Below the pieces are notes generated by a model. It was given only the letters and a program-made list of their open reading frames with translations, had not been told where the DNA came from and did not search any database. 64,000 bases of DNA, taken from assembly GCA_000310025.1 (NCBI GenBank), contig FN649750.1:3356921-3420920 (forward strand). Reading direction: 5' to 3'. This document shows positions 54,715 through 64,000 of this stretch, piece by piece. A program made the translations under genes and the position numbers. Positions within the stretch are counted from its first letter, which is position 1; the number at the start of each line of letters is the position of its first letter. The DNA comes from Ectocarpus siliculosus. Lineage: Eukaryota; Sar; Phaeophyceae; Ectocarpales; Ectocarpaceae.

Positions 54715-56459
54715 AGATCCATACAGCAGTTTACAGAGGAGGAAAAGCAGCCCGCAATAAAAGCAGACCGTTTGAAACAATCCAGGAGTAGTACCTCGTC
54801 GCCGGTACATTTGTAGTGATGACCTTTAGCACGGGCAACTCGCCTCCTCTTCAAAGCAATCTGCGGACGTAATGGTAGATCCACACTCCTCAGCAACGAC
54901 AGTATGTACGACCTTTTCGTGTCCCACTTGGCTGCAGAACGCTGTGACAAGTCCCCATCTGCTCATATATAACCGCGCGACATTGATGTATGTGGGGGGA
55001 AGGAGATTGACAGCATACCGAAAATAATTGAAGCACTGCTGTCTTGGTAAACGCCTGCGGTTGAGAAGCCACCGCATGCTCAGTTCCCTTCCCCACACTG
55101 GTTGTGTACCCAAGCAAGTTTTCGAGTGATCGTGCTTTCTTCACACGTAAGTTCGGTTGCCCACATGAGCTGCTCCAGAATTTTGAGCACATGCACCCAC
55201 AGCCTTCCTCACGCCCTCCCTTCGGAGAGCACTTGCTTGTGTCTCTCATGTAGCTGTCTTCGTGCCAGTGCTTTTTCGCGTGTTTTTTGTGACATGCCAT
55301 GGCATGAATGGGGCTGCAGGAGGTAGGGGCGCTCGTGGCCCGTGATTTGATCACACTTTATGTATGTATGTATGTATGTAGTATTTCAGCAGATCCTCGC
55401 GAACGGACGCATTGTGGGGATGCGGTGAAATTTTGGTACGTTTGAGAGGAATGCAAAATTTGTGAGACCCGACTCTGGGGATGTTTGCTGATTCCGTACA
55501 GATATGGATCGCATGTATTGCAAGGCAGCAGGTGCTTCGGTAGGAGTAGTGCAGCGACAACGGCTGCCTGTCCAACCCTGTGCTGGGCTCTTCCGTGGCC
55601 CCCTTGCGATTTCAGGGCTACTGCGCGCGACGCAACCGTTTTACTCACTTTGGGCTATTTTCCGTCTTCAGACCTAATCTTGTTACGCATTGCACAAATC
55701 CTCGAGTACGGACATGTTTATCATCTTGATGTGGAGATGCAGTGGAATATTCTTACGTTTGAGGGAGAAACTTTCAACAGAACCAGGTTAAAATGGTTCG
55801 AAGAACGCCCACCTACACTTTAATGAGATACGACTCCGCAGGGGGATATGCTTGATTCTCGTCAGATATAGTCGGAAAATGCCACATGAAGCACCCGACA
55901 GCAAGTGCTGCGGTAGTGCAGCGACAACGGTTGCACGTGTAGCCCAATGCTGGGCTCTTTCGTGGCCTAAATGTTATTTCAGCGCTTCTGAGCGACGCAA
56001 CCGGTTCTTCCCCCCCCCCCCCCCCCCCATGATTGCTCCCCCCCCCCGTTGTGTTTCGATGAAAATGTCATCTCGCTCCCCCTCCTATTCGCCTCTTGTC
56101 TGTTTGCTTTATACCGGTGCTGCACGCATGGCATGCTCGGACCTCAGGAGCTGTTTTCCAACCAGGTTTGTTGATACGTAGGTGACAAGCGTGCTCGACC
56201 TCCGTATGAATATGATTTCTTTGCCGCGGATCGATGGTGCACGCGGAGACGATCATTTTGGTTAAAACACATAATTCTAGAATGCGAGATCGAGCATTCA
56301 TCATGTAGTCTAGAACGCACACAGGGAGGAGTACGGTGTCCTTGCTACTCTTTGTTCCATTCCAAAAGACCCGAACAGAGTTGGTATTCGTGGATCCCAA
56401 CCCTCCACATCTGGCGTGGTGAATCGAATTTCTGGTCTTCCCGACGCCCACGAAAAAAC
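54715..56459. other. Spacer with two repeat families
   Basis: About 54785-55040 is a diverged copy of 56470-56650 (both with GATCCACAC.TC.GCAAC and GCTCATATATA). About 55515-55640 and 55885-56005 are a tandem pair (GTAGTGCAGCGACAACGG, GCTGGGCTCTT.CGTGGCC). (TATG)n at 55360-55380. A C19 run at 56010-56028 and a second C run at 56038-56047. No gene supported. Confidence 0.55.
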
Positions 56460-57815
56460 TACAGACCGTGTGGAACAGCAGTCGAGGAGTAGTCACCTGG
56501 TGGCCGGTGCACGAGATCCACACTTCAGCAACAAGCCCTTTTTTTTTGCCCAGGTGGTTGCACAACGCTGTGTCGAAGTCCGCGATTGCTCATATATAGG
56601 CGTGATAATTGATTATGGGAGGAGGAAAGCTGACCGCATACCGCGATAGAATCGAAGGCACGAATCAAAGAAGTATTGCCATGTGGGGCCGAGTGGAAAG
56701 GGCCCCGACCGTGCGGCTCTGGCTGTAACCCTGCTCTGGTTTTTTGTGTTTTGTTTTGTTTTGTGTGGTTTTGTTTCGTTTTCATCTGGTCAGGATGCTC
56801 ACCTTGGCTTTTTCGTCGATGATGACCCCCACTCAATGCCTGTACCGCACGCACTCTGCCGGCGTCATTTCTCGTCGAGTTCGCAAATAATAACCATGTG
56901 TTGTACGCCGGTTGTTGTGTAACCGAGGAGCTGCGTGTTGTACATACACCAGCTGTGGTGTTTTTTGTTGGCGTGATTATTTTTCAGAAGAAACTCAGCA
57001 TAAAAGGGCTTCGTGTCCATACTCACTTGCAATTCGATCGCCAAGGGTCCCTTTTTCCGTTCCCTGGCTGGCGAAGGTGGCAGCTGGGTTTGCTCGTGCC
57101 TCTTCCATCAGTGGAGATTGTTTGGGAGAAGAGTGTAAATAGCATTACGGAGGGTCGAGGTTTTTTCAATCGTCTTGCGCGTTCGGTCGAACTACATTTA
57201 TGCGTACGGTAGTACTCCAAAACATGGGTGTTTGCTCCATACCTCTGAGCGTGTCCGCAGCTACCTCTTTTTGGCATGGGTGACGTTTTTTTCGCGGCGT
57301 GGTCGTCAAAGACCAATCCGTTGGAACAATCCGTGGGAATTTTTCAACGAAATATAGGCCCAAAATCCGCCGCATTTCGTCCACGGATTTTGTTTGTTTT
57401 CCCGCCGTCTTGATCGTATATCGAACGTTATTTTGCGTACGGTAGTGCGGTGTACTCGAAATCGTGGGGCCTAGGCCTGGTCATTGCTCTGGTTGTCAAT
57501 CGTTTATAATTTAGCTTCAAAATTCAAAATTCCAAGGCCAGGGGCCCAAGAGAGAGAAATAGGTGCAATCGTTACACACCCGTTTAGACGTTGTTTTATT
57601 TCCGCATGTGTTCAGTGTTGGGATCGATTTTCTACTCGTCGTTCAGTGGCCGCGTCTATTGTCGGGGCCTTTGAACAATGAGCCACCCTCTGACCTCTGC
57701 GGTCTTTGCCTCGCGTTTCGTCGTTCCTTGTCACGTGGGCCTACTACACTATCGGCCGCCGCACTTCTTGGATGACTTGGGCGGCAACTTCACATGATGG
57801 CCCAACGCAGGTGTG
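56460..57815 (+). repeat. Segmental repeat, upstream copy
   Basis: Collinear with 61880-62815, where several internal parts are missing. Anchors: GAAAGCTGACCGC (56626 and 61940), GGTCAGGATGCTCAC (56788 and 62075), GGTTGTCAATCGT (57491 and 62470), and ACATGATGG near the ends (57792 and 62785). Direct orientation. No gene recognised within it. Confidence 0.75.
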
Positions 57816-58764
57816 TGATAAACTCCCTGTTTGAGTACCGGCGTAGTCTATCACGTCGTACCGTTACTCATTGTGTCTTGTCAGGATTAGGACACCGCTG
57901 TTGTAGCGCAGATTGTGCACAACCAGGAGTGCACGAAAGACCCTACGTTGAGTGTACGGCAAGAGACACGAGCGAATATTGCGCACCCGTCCTTGGGGGA
58001 CACGGCGCGTCTCTTGGGACATTTAGGGTCTTCGTGTGTAGGTAGGAGTAGGCGTTGGACGTGGATAGGCTGAAGCCCCGCTGCGAAATTGTTCGCCACT
58101 TTCGTTGGCACAAAAATTGCAAGCCTTTGCTCCAACTGTGCGAATATTGGCAAAAATTGAGTGTGCAAACTTTTGGCCGAACGTTTCGCAGCCGGAGAGC
58201 CAAGATCCACCCCCGGCAGTGTCGCAGAAGTACTTGAAATGATGAGTACTCGCGGGCACTTTTTCTCCACAACGAAGTTTAAAACGTGCAGTGTCCGTCT
58301 TGCGTATATACACAGCAACTGGAACTCCCGCGCGCCGAGTGGTCAAATCGACACACGCAGCACCACTGGGATCAACCTTACTACTTTCGCTGGCAGACGA
58401 CAAGGCCGACAAAGAACGAGGGTCAAAACGCGACTTGTTTACTGTTGTGTGCCATCTTCACCGCTTTGCTGACAAGTGGTGTTTTCAATGGCACCAAACT
58501 TGCTCGAAAGTGGGTTTGGTCTGTAACCATGGCATGCATTCGGACCTTGGATATCCTTCTAATCTTTCATGCTCATCTTCGTATGTTGACCCGCAACGAG
58601 CCTATCGATTTGTTCATGTCTCGTGACTTTGACGAAGGAGGGCCAGTCAGGCTATATGCTTGATGCAGATGCCCATCATTTTTCCCTTGTGCGACTGCTC
58701 TAATCGGCTTCGCCGGCGGAAAAATGTTGCTCATCAACGCTGTCCAACACTTTTCTATTCCGCC
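57816..58764. other. Spacer and probable promoter of the NTPase gene
   Basis: Frames at 58286-58663 are open but unrecognised. The start region of the next gene (TTCCGCCATGGCC at 58758-58770) has a purine-poor but G+4 context. No TATA box could be assigned. Confidence 0.4.
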
Positions 58765-60255
58765 ATGGCCGTCTTTGATCCTCTTCCCGTTGCAGCCGAT
58801 AAGAACGTAACGGATTTTGCGGCGGCACTCACCGGAGCCGTGGTAACTGAGGACACCCTGGAACTCGCAAACGGCACGTTCTTCCTCGGCGACTGTGACT
58901 TGGGATCCAAGCTGTTCATCCGTCCTTGTTACAAGGAAATGGCAGACCTCATCTTGAGCGGTGAAGTGCAGGATGTTGTGGTCACAGGTACTCCCGGAAT
59001 CGGCAAATCGATGTTCGGATACTATCTTATGTACCTGCTTCGCTGCGAAGGGAAAACTGTTGTGTTTGAACTGAAGGGCAACTGGTACCGGTTTGGTGAT
59101 GAAGGGGCGCAGGAAGGAATGTATTCTGAGTTCCGTCGTGCTGGGTTTACCAAGGACCCTACAGCTTGGTATTTGAGTGACCCGAAGGGCCGGCCTGAGG
59201 AGAGCTTCAAAGGCACAACGGTCGTCTTGGTGTCACCTGACTTTGAAAGAATTAAGGAGTTCTTGAAGCTACCCAATTCCGAGCGAATATTCATGCCAGT
59301 GTGGAGCCTGGAAGAGCTTCTGAAGTGTCGGCGAGTTGTTTTCCCTGATGTGCTACGTACCGACGTGGTGAAGTCTTTCGATGTAGTTGGAGGTGTGGCA
59401 CGAGCAATCTTTAACGTGAAGAAGTTTGAACTTCTCAAAGATGGTATATTGACCGCGGTGGGCGCAGTAGATGTGGCTTTGTTGAGACGGGCAGCTAGGC
59501 TTTCGAGCGGGCAGAACAGCATACGAACCGATGAGATAGGCAATAAGCTCTTCCATATCTTGTCGAACTCTGGCGATAATTTCAAAGGTTACACGGTCAC
59601 GTTCGCCAGCAATCACACGCGTGATTCGATTGCACGAGGAGTTGCCGAGAGGGGAAGAGATGAACTGCTAGCCTTTGTGGGGGAATCTATCCGCAACCAA
59701 GATGTGTCCAGAATGCTTGGAGGAGGAAGTACGGTTGGCAACTTGTTCGAGCAAGCTGCACACCTCGAAATCAGTGGGCGCCGAGCCGACGGAGCACCGT
59801 TCGATATGGCAATCCTCAACGCTACACGTAGTGAGGTTCTATCGGGGGAGAGAAAGAAATGGGATTTTAGTTTCAACGAAATGAAGGTATTCAAGGGCAA
59901 CGACACTGCTTTTAAGTATGACAGTGAGATCTACTACAGACCATACAGTCTGGTCTTTCCAGGGATTGATTCGTTCGCTTTGGACAGTCGTGATGATACC
60001 TTGTACTTTTTTCAAATGAAGTATACAGGCGCAGAGCCTATCGAGCAAGGATCTAAAGTACAGAGTTTCTGGGACGCAGCTGTTGCATCCGAGGATGTGT
60101 CAGTCAAGAAATGTGTTATAGTTTTCGTGGTCCCAGAGGGCACCGCATTTGAGAAGTCAAAGGTGTTGAGCAAGTGTTGGCTGCCAGGAGCAAGTACTGA
60201 TTTTCTGTCCGCGTGTGGTGTATGCATTATTGCAATCAGATGTTTGCCGTTGTAG
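58765..60255 (+). CDS. Crinkler/RHS-type P-loop NTPase with nuclease-like C-terminus
   Basis: An intact 496-residue single-exon frame. I chose the ATG at 58765 because upstream codons look non-coding and the context is CCGCCATGG. A short N-terminal region leads to a strand and Walker A (VVVTGTPGIGKSMFGYYLM; G75-S82), then a possible Walker B (TVVLVSPDFE, about 152-160). A helical middle carries RRAARLSSGQNSIRTDEIG. The C-terminal part reads GIDSFALDSRDDTLYFFQMK (about 400-419), which fits a PD-(D/E)xK nuclease core with Asp ... Q-x-K. This NTPase-plus-nuclease layout is known from Crinkler/RHS proteins of oomycetes, algae and trypanosomes. Such proteins are linked to conflict or effector roles, but the role here is unknown. 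No LFLAK-type N-terminus or signal peptide is present. It lies between two direct repeats. Confidence 0.82.
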   Translation: MAVFDPLPVAADKNVTDFAAALTGAVVTEDTLELANGTFFLGDCDLGSKLFIRPCYKEMADLILSGEVQDVVVTGTPGIGKSMFGYYLMYLLRCEGKTVVFELKGNWYRFGDEGAQEGMYSEFRRAGFTKDPTAWYLSDPKGRPEESFKGTTVVLVSPDFERIKEFLKLPNSERIFMPVWSLEELLKCRRVVFPDVLRTDVVKSFDVVGGVARAIFNVKKFELLKDGILTAVGAVDVALLRRAARLSSGQNSIRTDEIGNKLFHILSNSGDNFKGYTVTFASNHTRDSIARGVAERGRDELLAFVGESIRNQDVSRMLGGGSTVGNLFEQAAHLEISGRRADGAPFDMAILNATRSEVLSGERKKWDFSFNEMKVFKGNDTAFKYDSEIYYRPYSLVFPGIDSFALDSRDDTLYFFQMKYTGAEPIEQGSKVQSFWDAAVASEDVSVKKCVIVFVVPEGTAFEKSKVLSKCWLPGASTDFLSACGVCIIAIRCLPL

Positions 60256-61879
60256 TCCTTCAGAACATTTCAAGATGTATGGCGTTCTTTCGGCAGTATA
60301 ACGCAGCACGGCGGTATTGTTTCGGCGGTACTTGTAGGCGGGTTGCTGTTTTGGCGGCAGCGACTTGGGGCGGTAGAGCTCACAACCATGACACGTTGGT
60401 GATCAAAAGCGGTTATTATCCGTTTTTCGGCGATGATGTTTGCGGCACTACTACTCTCCCCCGCCTTGACTAAGATATTGAATTCAGCAAAGAACTGACG
60501 CAATATCGCTGGCCAACGTGAGTCGTTCGGATCGCGACAGGTACAGTCTGAAGCGTTGTGCATCGGAAATATCATTCGACATTGCGGCCTTGGAGAATCG
60601 CGGTTGCTTATTAATTACTTTACGAAAACGCTCATCAGTTTCTGCTCGGCTGTGGTAAAGATTAAAGCTATCATATGGGCGACGAGTTCGCTCCGTACGG
60701 GGTTCCCGACGGCGTGAAACCAATTCCTGCATTTTCATGAAGCCTGACGTATTACTTCACGTTTTTCATCCTCGCAGGTGGAGGCCCGCCCCCCTTTTGC
60801 CAAGGTGGTGGTATGTTTGTGGAGGGGCGGGGGTTTGCCAGAATATGTAGACTTGACTGAGCGCGCACCTTGTAAAGAGGTCGTAGCTAGGTCTGCCCTA
60901 CGGCGTGATTGGGAGGGTCGTGTTGAAAACATCTTTGCCGAGATGAGCCTCAGCCACCGCCGTGCGGGGGTTGGTAGGCTTGGCAACTGGCTAAAGGCAA
61001 AAGGCCATCAAGCCGGCGGCAGCCAAACAAGAAGATTGAAACCTAATAGCGGAGTAAGTCTATCCCCCCCTACCAAAACGTTCCCAGCGAAAAGCGTCAA
61101 CTGAACAAAGTTCTAAACCGGGGCTGCTAGGAAAGCCGAGACGAAGTGAGTATGTATGACACATTTGTCTTCTGTTCTCCCCCCCAAAAACAGTCCTGGT
61201 GAAGTTTTCGAAAGAATCCAGCAACAGGCGGACCAGCCAGAGCTGCATGAGACCATGTGTGAAAGATTCAAATACGCCTCGACCATAAGAAAGGGAAAAC
61301 GCCTAGAACCCATCCACTCCGTCAGTTTTGGTGTATGTCACTGCTTCGAAACGCGCTCGACCAGCATCAAGCCACTCAAATATTACCCATTCATTGCTGG
61401 AGCAAACCTCGGGTATACACCAAAACACAATTCAACAAGCTGAGAGGCAAAAAAACAACAGTATATCGTTCACAACGCCTAAATTTAACACCGAGCAACA
61501 TACACCAAAACTGACTTGAGACGCTCCCACAACCCGAAAGCACACAACCCCAGTACATACACACACGTGAACAATGAAACATACCAATCAACATACATCG
61601 TACACAAAAACTCGGGGCGCTCCCGAAACACAAAAGCACACAACAAGCCCAATACATGCACACACCTGAAGAACAGCAGTTAGCCAGAAACGCAACACAT
61701 CACCTTGCATCACCAGGGAAGCAAATCGCTCCCAAACGCGTTTTCCTTCCAACATGAAAGAGGTCAGTCAATCAGCCAAATCGACATATACCAAATCGAA
61801 CGACCTTGAGTCACACACTCCGATCTCGAAAAAGAGGCGGTCCAACAAATGTATAGATAGACATATATCGAGCATTACT
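60256..61879. other. Spacer with unassigned frames
   Basis: A minus frame 60738-60484 (84 codons from ATG; RFRLYLSRSERLTLASDI) and a plus frame 60778-61104 (CKEVVARSALRRDWEGRVEN, AEMSLSHRRAGVGRLGNWLK) have coding-like composition but no recognised family. 61390-61720 is A/C-rich low-complexity sequence (ACACAC, AAAGCACACAAC twice). Nothing else supported. Confidence 0.35.
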
Positions 61880-62815
61880 GTTGTGTAAACTTCGAAGTCC
61901 TGGGGTGCCTGTGATGCGGCCTACTTTTGTTGACAATGGAGAAAGCTGACCGCCTACCGCAACATAGTTGAGGGCACGGGAGCAGGAACTCACGTTGGGG
62001 GCGAGTGGCCTCTTCGTGACTCTGGCTGTACCCACTTTTCCAATACGTGCGCCATTATCATCTTCTGTCACCGGTCAGGATGCTCACGTGCTTCACTTAC
62101 TTGTCTCGTCGATGGTGACTCTCACAAATTCCTGTACTGCACGCGCCCTGCATAATCTGTTTTTCGCCGCTTGTTCGCGAATGAAATGGGCATGCGTTGT
62201 TTTGTCTATTGGTGCCACAGAGAAGCTGCGTATTGAACGCCAGCTGTAATGCCTTGCTTTTGCGGTGGCCTTTTCCCGTGTCTTGTCTCGCGAGGGTGTC
62301 GGCGGGTTCGCTCGTGCCTCTGCCGTTCCGTCGATTGTGGTTTGATTGAATTTACTGTAGCACCAGAAAGGACCGAGACGTTGTCCCGCCGTCTGATCGT
62401 GTCATCCCGAACTACATCTGGCGTACAGTGGTGCGGTGCCCTCGAAAATGTGGGGCTTGGTCATCGCCCTAGTTGTCAATCGTCGCATGCTTCAAAATTT
62501 TGAAGGCTCACGACAGAAGTGAGAACCAGGCGAATCGTTGCACCCTTTTTATTGCTCTCACGATCCCCCATGTATAGGTCGTCCCTTCTCATTCAGTCGC
62601 GAAGCGCTCAACAGGGAAACTGCCCCCGTTGTTGTTTCAGTCGCTACTATCTCCGAGCTTTCAGATACCATCTGACGTCCGCACTATATGCCTCGTCTTC
62701 CGTTGTTTCTTCGTCACATACGCCTTTACTGCCCTTTCGGTCGCTGCTCTCTTGGGATGGTGATTTGAATGGCGTCTTCACATACATGATGGCATGACGT
62801 CAGGTGTGTAAATTT
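61880..62815 (+). repeat. Segmental repeat, downstream copy
   Basis: Partner of 56460-57815, shortened by internal deletions. Together the two copies bracket the NTPase gene as direct repeats about 5.4 kb apart, which could allow deletion or amplification of the segment between them by unequal exchange. Confidence 0.75.
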
Positions 62816-63587
62816 TGAAGGTTTCTGCTAGGAGATGGGTATCTCACGTTGTGCTGTCATTGTATGAGGATCTCGTCACTTCTCGACGTGGCGGTGCGAT
62901 TGACACTGAAAGAGTCAAGTTATGGCCTCAGTCCCTCTTCTGAATTGGTCCTGCGTCAGTCAAATGGTGTACAACCAGGACTTTACGTACGCGGCCATAC
63001 ATAGTGAAATTGAACCGTCCCTGTCCGGAACTTTCTACGGCGCCCCAAGGGAATCCGGTCTTCCAGGGGTCATGTTTCTCATTCGATGGCAAAGCTTTTA
63101 TCTGAGAAGTGGCGAGGTTACACCCACCCAGTTGTGGTGTGTCAGGACGACCACTCGGCGAGCGAGGTTGTCGGTGCTGTATGTGGCAGGACGGAAGACA
63201 GCATCACAAATGTAGATGGTATAGGACAAACTACTGGTTGTAGCCACGCCACAGTGCCGATGTGTCATAGCGTCCTTCATATTCAATATGCTCTCGAATC
63301 GTGGTCGTGGGTTCTAGTCGTCACATCTAGTGACGATGCTGCAGTAGTGATTGGATGTGGAGGACCCCCATTCATACCGTTGTCCCGCGCGCTGGTCGAT
63401 TTTCATCAACTTCGGCCGCGGGCTGGTGTTTTCTCGATGTGACTCAAAATCCATTATTCTGTCACCCCCCTCTGTATTTGGTCCGTTGAAGCCAAGAAGA
63501 CATGATCAACAGCAATCAAACGCAACAAATCCTGAGGTCAATGAGATAGGGGATGAGATGTGTGCAGTGGAGTGCTCCACAGGTGGA
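62816..63587. other. Spacer, no gene recognised
   Basis: Short frames only. No repeat partner elsewhere in the window was found. Confidence 0.4.
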
Positions 63588-64000
63588 CGATTGCACAGGT
63601 TGGGGGGGGGTTGGTCTACCCGGGGGGGGGGGGGTTGGCCATTGTCAATCTGGGTGGGGTATTTCAAAGTCAGCGGTCTTCCGCACGTTGGCTAACGTGG
63701 AGTGGTTGACACGTTGGAGCCACGTTGGGGTGTCTTTGACCTTGATTTTAAGGTCTTTAAGGTCGTGGTTGACACATTTGGGCCGCGTTGGTGCGTTTTT
63801 GGCCTTGTCATAAAGACCTCAGGGCTTCGGGGTACCATAAAAAAAGGGTCAAAAACGCCTCAACGTGGCTCCAACGGGTCAACCACTCCACGTTGCCAAC
63901 GTGGGGAAGCCCGCTGCCCTTGAAATCCCCCCCCAGATGGAGGTGGGCCAACACTCCCCCCCCCCCGGGTAGACCAACCCCCCCCCAACCTGTGCAATCG
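63588..64000. mobile_element. 413-bp foldback (MITE-like) element with G/C tracts
   Basis: CGATTGCACAGGTTGGGGGG at 63588 is matched by its reverse complement at the very end of the window (ending 64000). The arms extend inward through GGTTGGTCTACC, a GGG tract and GGTTGGCC or its partner, and then the second block GTGGAGTGGTTGACACGTTGGAGCC-type sequence (63699-63725) against its inverse (63857-63890). The middle contains two diverged copies of GTTGACAC.TTGG. No coding content. Target duplication cannot be checked because the window ends at the right arm. Confidence 0.85.

Overview
The window looks like nuclear DNA of a photosynthetic stramenopile, most likely a brown alga. Several things point that way. 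There is a GC-rich chromovirus/LINE-rich repeat fraction. There is a gene whose N-terminus is a signal peptide ending in an ALAFVP-like site, the stramenopile plastid-import signature. There is a chlamydial-PMP-like beta-helix membrane protein and an ankyrin-repeat gene of a kind I associate with brown algae. There is also a Crinkler/RHS-type P-loop NTPase with a nuclease-like C-terminus. No rRNA, tRNA, CRISPR or operon structure was seen. Introns with GT..AG borders are visible in several genes. The species call is inference; no search was run.

Layout. 1-17.3 kb is a retrotransposon graveyard: at least four copies of one Ty3/gypsy chromovirus family (family A: A1, A2 and A4 on plus, A3 on minus), a second Ty3/gypsy element (B, minus strand, 6.1-9.2 kb), and a 5'-truncated LINE (1.38-3.18 kb) nested in A1. 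All are degenerate. 17.8-24.6 kb is the most unusual block: an OTU-like cysteine peptidase gene followed by a multi-exon gene with acidic segments, a hydrophobic segment, a cysteine-rich zinc-binding module and a C-terminal tyrosine-recombinase signature (HxxR, H, Y with the correct H-to-Y spacing). 24.7-28.5 kb holds a 355-360 bp tandem array, a 1,101-bp TTA-flanked DNA transposon inside that array, and a two-monomer 149-bp satellite.

29.1-33.9 kb (minus) is a POMP-like beta-helix/multi-TM membrane protein gene that seems to lack a middle exon. 36.2 kb holds a coiled-coil gene with a frameshift in an A5 run. 38.4-39.9 kb holds an ankyrin gene with a frameshift and one clean intron. 40.8-44.6 kb is a diverged ~110-bp satellite into which a second copy of the 1,101-bp element inserted in inverted orientation; that copy was later hit by a 1,047-bp element with a LINE-type (AAC)n tail. 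45.6-50.0 kb is a hAT transposon with BED finger and dimerisation exons but no catalytic core. 51.3-52.8 kb is another tandem repeat. 54.0 kb holds a predicted plastid-targeted coiled-coil protein with a heptad-encoding 21-bp minisatellite. 58.8-60.3 kb holds the one clearly intact long gene, the Crinkler-type NTPase/nuclease, lying between two direct copies of a ~1-kb segment. The window ends in a 413-bp foldback element with long G/C tracts.

The genes do not form a pathway; the window is an accessory, repeat-rich region. Its value is that insertions can be ordered in time from the sequence alone, and that it carries an uncharacterised tyrosine-recombinase/OTU locus that may itself be a mobile element. 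Several genes need a single-base change in or near a homopolymer to stay open, so assembly error and real decay cannot be separated here.
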